The notes under the pieces were generated by a model. It saw only the letters and a list, made by a program, of their open reading frames with translations, did not search any database and was not told the origin of the DNA. A DNA stretch of 64,000 nt, taken from positions 459,448 to 523,447 of the forward strand of contig NZ_CP034888.1 of the NCBI RefSeq assembly GCF_005083345.1. The letters run 5' to 3'. Source of the DNA: Buchnera aphidicola (Aphis nasturtii). GTDB taxonomy: Bacteria > Pseudomonadota > Gammaproteobacteria > Enterobacterales > Enterobacteriaceae. This document shows positions 58,003 to 64,000 of the stretch, piece after piece; within the stretch, counting starts at the first letter, position 1; each line of letters starts with the position of its first letter. The translations under genes were made by a program, and so were the position numbers.

Positions 58003-59847
58003 ATGATGAAATTTTTTAAAATACGATCAAAGCGCATTATAGTTCAATGTATTTTAGGTATAATTATTTTATCAATAATATTTGGTACTTTAAATAATTA
58101 TATTCATAAAGATACAACAAAATATATTGCAGAAGTTAATAAAGAAAAAATTAGTTTTGAAACAATGAAAAATATTTTTGATATTGAATTAAATAAACAA
58201 AAAAACATATTAAAAAAAAATTTTAATACAATAAACAAAAAAATATTTAGACAAAAAATATATAATTACGTATTATCTCAATTAATAAATAATATTTTAT
58301 TAGAACAATATACAAAAAATATTAATTTTAGCTTAGATGATAATGAAATTAAAAAAGTAATATTAAACTCTGATATATTTCAAGAAAATAATAAATTTGA
58401 TAATAAAAAATATTTAAATTATTTAGAATCAATTAATTTAACAAATCATGAATATATAGAATTAATTAAAAAAAAATTAAGCACAATAAATTTAATTAAT
58501 ACTATTGCAAAAACAGATTTTATATTAGATAGTGAAAAAAAATATATACTAAACTTATTATCTCAAAAAAGAATAATAAAAAAAGCGATTTTTGAAATCA
58601 ATTCTATAAAAAATCAAACTGTAAGCAATATAGAAGCTTTCAATTATTTTAATAAAAACAAAAATAAATTATACATTCCAGAACAATTTAAAATTAGTTA
58701 TATTCATATACAACCAAATGAATTAAATATAAAATGCAATAACGAAGAAATTAAACTTTGGTATAAAAACAACATAAACAAATATTCAACAAAAGAAAAA
58801 AGAAATTATAGTATTATTCAAGTAAAAACTGAAAAAGAAGCTTTATTGATATTATCAAAATTAAAAAAAGGAGAAAATTTTTCACAGATAGCAAAAGAAA
58901 AATCAATAGAACCAATATCTTCTAAAAGAGGAGGAAACATTGGATGGCTAACAATCAATTTCATTCCTGAAGAGATAAAAAAATCAAATTTAAATCAAGA
59001 AAATCAAATTTCCAATATTATTAAATTTAATAATGAATTTTTAATTATAAAGTTAAATAAAATTATACCCACACACACAAAAAAAATTTTTGAAGTATCC
59101 GATATAATTGAATCTGAAATAAAACATAAAAAAGCTTTGTCTATTTATTATAATATCAAAAATAAACTCTTATTATTATCTCAAAAATACAAAAATAGAT
59201 TTGATTTAATTGAAAAAGAATCCAATATTAAATCTAAAGAAACCCCCTGGTTTAACAAATATTCTATTCCAAAAATATTACAAAACTCTATATTAAAAAA
59301 AATCATTTTTACACAAGGATTATTAGATAGAGAAAAAAAAATGCAATCACATTCAGGATTAATTCAGTTAAAAAATAATCAATTGTTCCTACTAACTATA
59401 AAAAATTTTAAAGTAAAAAAATTACAAAATTTTGAAGATGTCAAAAGTAATATTATAAATATTTTAAAACACACAAAAGCAGTTAAAGAAACAAAAGAAA
59501 AAGTGAAAAAAATTTTATTTGACTTAAATAATGGAAAAAAAGAAATTTTAAGTAAAGAAAATATAATTTTTAATGCATCAGAGATCGTGTCTAGGTATGA
59601 TCATAATTCAATTGTGCATAAAATTTTTTCAATACCATACAGAAATCATGAGAAAAAAATTTATACTATGTATCAAGATAAAAACAAAAATTTTATAATT
59701 GCATTTGTCTCAAAAATTTATAATGAAAAATTTTCAAAAAATGAAGAAGCAATGATTCTAAAATATTTAGAGAAAAATAATATAGAAAAAATATTTAATT
59801 GTATTATTAAGGATCTTCATAAAAAATCTAAAATTATATATAATTAA
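58003..59847 (+). CDS. ppiD: Periplasmic chaperone PpiD (parvulin-like, membrane-anchored)
   Basis: PpiD is an inner-membrane-anchored periplasmic chaperone located next to the Sec translocon. The 614-residue product (E. coli 623) has a single N-terminal membrane helix (about 12-32), a long SurA-like helical region, and one parvulin-type domain (about 225-335) containing YSIIQVKTEKEALLILSKL, GENFSQIAKEKS and GGNIGWL. The body is strongly lysine/asparagine-biased. AGGAT precedes the ATG. It is convergent with queC. Confidence 0.93.
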   Translation: MMKFFKIRSKRIIVQCILGIIILSIIFGTLNNYIHKDTTKYIAEVNKEKISFETMKNIFDIELNKQKNILKKNFNTINKKIFRQKIYNYVLSQLINNILLEQYTKNINFSLDDNEIKKVILNSDIFQENNKFDNKKYLNYLESINLTNHEYIELIKKKLSTINLINTIAKTDFILDSEKKYILNLLSQKRIIKKAIFEINSIKNQTVSNIEAFNYFNKNKNKLYIPEQFKISYIHIQPNELNIKCNNEEIKLWYKNNINKYSTKEKRNYSIIQVKTEKEALLILSKLKKGENFSQIAKEKSIEPISSKRGGNIGWLTINFIPEEIKKSNLNQENQISNIIKFNNEFLIIKLNKIIPTHTKKIFEVSDIIESEIKHKKALSIYYNIKNKLLLLSQKYKNRFDLIEKESNIKSKETPWFNKYSIPKILQNSILKKIIFTQGLLDREKKMQSHSGLIQLKNNQLFLLTIKNFKVKKLQNFEDVKSNIINILKHTKAVKETKEKVKKILFDLNNGKKEILSKENIIFNASEIVSRYDHNSIVHKIFSIPYRNHEKKIYTMYQDKNKNFIIAFVSKIYNEKFSKNEEAMILKYLEKNNIEKIFNCIIKDLHKKSKIIYN

Positions 59848-59929
59848 ATAAAACATATATAACTATATTTACAGATTTATAATAAATCATTGTTATATTT
59901 AAAATTGTAAATATTATTTAACAGTCCAA

Positions 59930-60640
59930 TTAATCATAAAAGTTAAATTTTTCTTTTAATTTTTTCATATAATATGAAGGATTAGATTTCCATTTATTAA
60001 ATCCTTCAAGACGAATAATACATGCTTGACATTGACCGCATCCATTACCTATTAAACCTTTATAACAAGTTACTGTATGATTATAAATAAATTCACTTGA
60101 ATTCCAATAATGCGATAAAGACCATATTTCTGCTTTACTTAAATTCATTAAAGGAACTTTAAAACTAATTTGACAATCCATTCCGATTTGAATGACACGA
60201 TTCATTGTTTGAATAAATTCATTTCTGCAATCCGGATAACCGGAAAAATCAATAGTGTTTACACCTAAAATAACAGAATCAATGTGATTATTAAAAGCAT
60301 ATATAGAAGATAAAGTTAAAAATAAAATATTTCTACCTGGAACAAAGGTGCTAGGCAATGAAGAATTTAATTGATGATTATTAAAAATAGAAATATTTTT
60401 ATCTGTTAAACTACTTTTAGAAAGATCTTTTAAAAATTTAATATCTATAAATAGATGTTTTTTCACTTTAAAATATTTTGATATAAAACGAGAAGAATCA
60501 ATCTCAGATTTATGTATTTGATCATAATCAAAAGTAATACAATAAATTTCTTGATATATATGAGAATAATGTATTAAACAAGTTGTTGAATCTTGTCCAC
60601 CACTAAATACTATTAGTGCTTTTTTCTTATTTTTATTCAT
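59930..60640 (-). CDS. queC: 7-cyano-7-deazaguanine synthase QueC
   Basis: QueC turns carboxydeazaguanine into preQ0, the precursor of the tRNA nucleoside queuosine, using ATP and ammonia. The 236-residue product (E. coli 231) shows the N-type ATP pyrophosphatase loop VFSGGQDSTT (11-20), PGRNILFL, NTIDFSGYPDCR, and the zinc-binding cysteines in CYKGLIGNGCGQCQAC near the C-terminus. It lies near ppiD as in E. coli. The other queuosine genes are not in this window. It is divergent from mdlA. Confidence 0.95.
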   Translation of the reverse strand: MNKNKKKALIVFSGGQDSTTCLIHYSHIYQEIYCITFDYDQIHKSEIDSSRFISKYFKVKKHLFIDIKFLKDLSKSSLTDKNISIFNNHQLNSSLPSTFVPGRNILFLTLSSIYAFNNHIDSVILGVNTIDFSGYPDCRNEFIQTMNRVIQIGMDCQISFKVPLMNLSKAEIWSLSHYWNSSEFIYNHTVTCYKGLIGNGCGQCQACIIRLEGFNKWKSNPSYYMKKLKEKFNFYD

Positions 60641-60801
60641 ATTTTATTTTTTATACGTCTATATTTGGAAATATTATAATTAATATTATATATTAAGAAT
60701 AAAAAAAATGTTTTTAATTTATTAGTTTTAAAAATAAAATCAATTAAAAATATATAATATTACAAAATATATTTTTAATATTTAAATGCTAGGATTATTT
60801 T

Positions 60802-62541
60802 GTGAGATTGTTTAAACAATTAAAATGGTATTTTATACAAGAATGGAAACGCTATTTAGGATCTATTATTTTATTAATAACAATAGCATTTTTACAGTTA
60901 ATACCACCGAAGATAATTGGAATTTTAACAGATTTAATTATTAAAGAAAAAATAAGTAGTATAAAAATACTACCATGGATTTTAATAATTATTTTAATTG
61001 CAATTGCTGTATATATATTAAGATATTTATGGAGAATTCTTTTATTTGGAGCGTCTTATAATCTTGCAACAGAATTAAGAGTAAAATTTTATTCCCATCT
61101 TAGCAATCAAAGTCAAATATTTTTTTTAAAAAATCGAACTGGAGATTTAATTGCTAGAGCTACAAATGATGTAGATCGTGTTGTATTCGCAGCAGGAGAG
61201 GGTGTTTTAACACTTATAGATTCATCTATTATGGGTTTATCTGTATTAGTTATTATGATTACTCAAATCAGTTGGTTATTAACAGTAATTTCTCTTATAC
61301 CAATGCCCTTTATGGCTATTTTAATTAAAAAATATGGGAAAGAACTGCATAATAAATTTAGAAAATCACAACATTTATTTTCTTTATTAAACAATCAAAC
61401 ACAGGAAATATTAACTAGTATTCGCATGATTAGATCATTCGGGCTAGAAAAAAATCAATTAGAAAAATTTAATAAAATTGTTCATAAAGCTGGAAAAAAA
61501 AATATGCAAGTAGCAGAGATAGACGCACGTTTTGATCCAGTCATTTATTTATCAGTAGCATTTTCTAATGTACTAGCTATTACTGTAGGTGGATATTTAG
61601 TATGGAATTACACAATTACTATAGGTCAATTAACAAGTTTTATTATGTACCTAGGTTTAATGATTTGGCCAATGTTAGCGCTAGCATGGATGTTTAATAT
61701 AGTTGAAAGAGGTAGTGCGGCATGGGAAAGAATCTATTTAATTATTAATAAAAAACCATATATTGAAGATGGTACAAAAAAAACAACTAATATTACAAAA
61801 ATAATACATGTGCATATTAATTCTTTCTTTTACCCAAAAAGAAATATTCCATCTTTAAAAAACATCTATTTTACTCTTTTACCAGGAAAAACTTTAGGTA
61901 TCTGTGGGCCTACTGGTTCTGGAAAAAGCACTTTATTAAAACTAATTCAAAGACAATTTAAAATCACTGACGGAGAAATAACTTATGATTCAACTTCATT
62001 ATTACAATTGAAAATTGATTATTGGAGAAGTAAAATTTCTGTGGTTAATCAATCTACATTTTTATTTTCAGATAACATATACAATAATATTGCTCTAGGC
62101 AAGCCTAATGCCTCTGCAGCTGAAATTGAACAAGTAGCAAAATTAGCAGATATACATAAAGATATTATATGCTTACCTAAAGGATATCAAACAGAAGTTG
62201 GAGAACGAGGTGTAATGTTATCTGGTGGTCAAAAACAGCGTATTTCTATAGCTCGAGCATTGTTATTAAATACAGAAATATTAATTTTAGATGATGCTTT
62301 ATCTGCAGTAGATGGAAATACTGAAAATAATATTTTAAATAACTTAGAAAAATGGAAAAAAACTGGACGTTCAATAATAATCGTAGCGCATCGTTTGTCT
62401 GGATTGATTAATGCAGATGAAATTATTGTTATTGAAAAAGGTATGATTCTTCAAAAAGGAAATCATACAAAATTAATACAAGAAAAAAATTGGTATCAAT
62501 CTATGTATAATCAGCAAGCAAAAAAAATTGCGGATAATTAA
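60802..62541 (+). CDS. mdlA: Multidrug-resistance-like ABC half-transporter MdlA
   Basis: MdlA is an exporter-type ABC half-transporter that probably pairs with MdlB. The 579-residue product (E. coli 590) has six membrane helices in the first 300 residues and a nucleotide-binding domain with Walker [10 protein letters not shown] near 369-377, the signature LSGGQKQR near 473, Walker [13 protein letters not shown] near 492-503, and the H-loop AHRLSG. The start is a GTG at 60802 preceded by AGGAT. mdlB follows 22 bp later. The substrate is not established. Confidence 0.95.
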   Translation: MRLFKQLKWYFIQEWKRYLGSIILLITIAFLQLIPPKIIGILTDLIIKEKISSIKILPWILIIILIAIAVYILRYLWRILLFGASYNLATELRVKFYSHLSNQSQIFFLKNRTGDLIARATNDVDRVVFAAGEGVLTLIDSSIMGLSVLVIMITQISWLLTVISLIPMPFMAILIKKYGKELHNKFRKSQHLFSLLNNQTQEILTSIRMIRSFGLEKNQLEKFNKIVHKAGKKNMQVAEIDARFDPVIYLSVAFSNVLAITVGGYLVWNYTITIGQLTSFIMYLGLMIWPMLALAWMFNIVERGSAAWERIYLIINKKPYIEDGTKKTTNITKIIHVHINSFFYPKRNIPSLKNIYFTLLPGKTLGICGPTGSGKSTLLKLIQRQFKITDGEITYDSTSLLQLKIDYWRSKISVVNQSTFLFSDNIYNNIALGKPNASAAEIEQVAKLADIHKDIICLPKGYQTEVGERGVMLSGGQKQRISIARALLLNTEILILDDALSAVDGNTENNILNNLEKWKKTGRSIIIVAHRLSGLINADEIIVIEKGMILQKGNHTKLIQEKNWYQSMYNQQAKKIADN

Positions 62542-62563
62542 AAATATATGAGAAATTTATAAT

Positions 62564-64000
62564 ATGGATCATTTCATAGAATTTTGGCCAATTTTAAAAC
62601 GTTTAATACAATATGCAATGCCTTGGAAAAAAAAAATTATATTAGCGTTTTTTTTACTTATAAGTGGTGCAACTTCAGAGGTCTTAGGACCTATTTTAAT
62701 TAGTTATTTTATTAACAATATTTTATCTAAGCATGAATTTCATTTTGCATTAACACTTATAATTTTAGTTACATTTATCATGCTACAAATATTAGCGGTT
62801 TTTTTTAATTATTTTCAAAGTATTTATTTTAATAAAATAGCTGTTAGAGTAATTAACAAGTTACGCAATGATGTTATGAGTTCAGCAATAAAACAACCTA
62901 TTTTTGAATTTGATTTACAACCTATTGGTCAAATAATTTCTAAAGTCACTAATGATACTGAAGTAATTAAAGAATTATACGATACTGTTGTTCCGACTTT
63001 ATTAAGAAGTATAACATTAATTATTGTTATATTGTTCGCAATGTTTACCCTTGAGTGGCATATGGCAAGCATTGCAATTTTTATTATACCATTAGTAATA
63101 ATTATTATGTTAATTTACCAAAATTATAGTACTCCATTACTTCGTAACGTTAGGTATTATTTAGCTAATATTAATAACAAATTTAATGAAACAATTAACG
63201 GAATGAATGTTATTCAACAATTTAGACAAGAAAATAGATTTAAAAAAAGCATTGAAAATAGTAGCCAATTACATTATTCAGCACGTATGAAAATATTAAA
63301 ATTAGATGGTTTTCTGCTACGACCATTATTAAGCCTAATATCATCTCTAGTATTGTGTAGTTTTATATTTTCATTTAGTTGCTTAAAAAATAAAGTACCT
63401 GAAATAGGTATATTGTATGCTTTTATTACGTATTTAGGACGCCTCAATGAACCCTTGATTTCAATAACTATTCAGCAATCTATATTGCAACAAGCAATTG
63501 TAGCTGGAGAAAGAATATTCTCTCTGATAAATTCAAAAAAACAAAAATATGGAAAAAACAAAGAAAAATTAAATACTGGAAAAATTAATATTAAAAATCT
63601 TACATTTAGTTATTTAAACAATCAAAAAAATATACTTAATAATATTAATATAGATATTCCATCTAAAAGTTTTATTGCATTTGTAGGTCACACAGGTAGT
63701 GGAAAAAGTACTTTAGCTAATTTATTAATGGGACATTATCCGATTGAACATGGACAAATATATCTTGATGACAAACCTATTAACTCTATAAGCCATTGCG
63801 TTTTAAGAGAAAACATATTAATGGTTCAACAAGATCCGATAATTCTTGCAGATACTTTTTTCGCTAATATTACATTAGGCAGAGACATATCAGAAGACAA
63901 GATATGGAAAATATTAAAAATTGTTAATCTTTTTTCTTTAGTAAAATCTATGCCAAAAGGTTTACATGCTGTTTTAGGAGAAGAAGGTAATACTTTATCT
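62564..64000 (+). CDS. mdlB: Multidrug-resistance-like ABC half-transporter MdlB (partial, C-terminus outside window)
   Basis: An ATG at 62564 opens MDHFIEFWPILKRLIQYAMPW, matching E. coli MdlB, and the frame stays open to the window edge (479 codons; E. coli 593). Seen: six expected membrane helices, QPIGQIISKVTNDTEVI, NEPLISITIQQSILQQA, Walker A GHTGSGKST near 375-383, and the Q-loop MVQQDPI. It is cut just at the start of the signature motif (GNTLS). With mdlA it should form a heterodimeric exporter, as in E. coli. Confidence 0.95.
   Translation, partial: MDHFIEFWPILKRLIQYAMPWKKKIILAFFLLISGATSEVLGPILISYFINNILSKHEFHFALTLIILVTFIMLQILAVFFNYFQSIYFNKIAVRVINKLRNDVMSSAIKQPIFEFDLQPIGQIISKVTNDTEVIKELYDTVVPTLLRSITLIIVILFAMFTLEWHMASIAIFIIPLVIIIMLIYQNYSTPLLRNVRYYLANINNKFNETINGMNVIQQFRQENRFKKSIENSSQLHYSARMKILKLDGFLLRPLLSLISSLVLCSFIFSFSCLKNKVPEIGILYAFITYLGRLNEPLISITIQQSILQQAIVAGERIFSLINSKKQKYGKNKEKLNTGKINIKNLTFSYLNNQKNILNNINIDIPSKSFIAFVGHTGSGKSTLANLLMGHYPIEHGQIYLDDKPINSISHCVLRENILMVQQDPIILADTFFANITLGRDISEDKIWKILKIVNLFSLVKSMPKGLHAVLGEEGNTLS

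Noticed and set aside
59848..59929. Hairpin between ppiD and queC
   Set aside because: The TGTTA...TAACA pairing near 59891-59922 needs bulges and is not clearly above background.

Overview
The window is a 64-kb stretch of the chromosome of an insect endosymbiont of the Buchnera aphidicola type. This rests on extreme AT richness, densely packed short orthologues of Escherichia coli genes in locally E. coli-like order, missing E. coli neighbours (phoH, lnt, lptE, ptrA, epd, hupB), a polA reduced to its 5' nuclease domain, and the absence of mobile elements, phage, CRISPR or evident foreign DNA. The species call is an inference from gene content and order.

Layout. 1-1728: cysJ (minus strand, cut by the window edge), then a 1.47-kb gene desert with a near-identical 20-bp repeat. 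3.2-9.3 kb: dsbA, polA (5' nuclease only), engB, typA, gmk and ygfZ. 9.5-15 kb: prfB with its programmed +1 frameshift, lysS, lysA, lgt and thyA. 15.1-22.6 kb: miaB, ybeY, ybeX, leuS, holA, nadD and tusA. 22.7-28.2 kb: asd (minus), then yhgN, pgk, fba and mscS. 28.2-36.7 kb: recC, recB and recD. 36.7-39.2 kb: argA and an initiator tRNA-Met (both minus), then a 0.79-kb non-coding stretch. 39.2-42.2 kb: ribH, thiL, ribD (split into two ORFs) and nusB. 42.2-46.2 kb (minus): dxs, ispA and yajR. Then tusE (plus), the cyoABCDE oxidase operon (minus, 46.6-51.3 kb), bolA, tig, clpP, clpX, lon and ppiD (plus), queC (minus), and the ABC half-transporters mdlA and mdlB (mdlB cut by the right edge).

Functions. 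Several genes fit nutritional provisioning of an aphid host: sulfite reduction (cysJ), lysine synthesis (asd, lysA), the first step of arginine synthesis (argA) and riboflavin synthesis (ribH, ribD). The rest is a minimal core: translation (prfB, lysS, leuS, typA, miaB, tusA, tusE, ybeY, initiator tRNA), isoprenoids (dxs, ispA), glycolysis (pgk, fba), terminal oxidase bo3, protein quality control (tig, clpP, clpX, lon, ppiD, dsbA) and RecBCD.

Most notable observation. Four genes within about 8.5 kb (lgt, ybeY, holA, nadD) are each interrupted by a single frameshift located in or beside a run of 9-11 adenines, while everything downstream of each shift is still an intact, family-like reading frame. 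They may be sequencing errors, very recent pseudogenes, or genes rescued by RNA polymerase slippage at poly(A) tracts, a phenomenon described for insect endosymbionts. In addition, ribD is split by one in-frame UGA at the junction of its two catalytic domains. I found no clearly new biological system; this group of interrupted but otherwise preserved genes is the part most worth checking.
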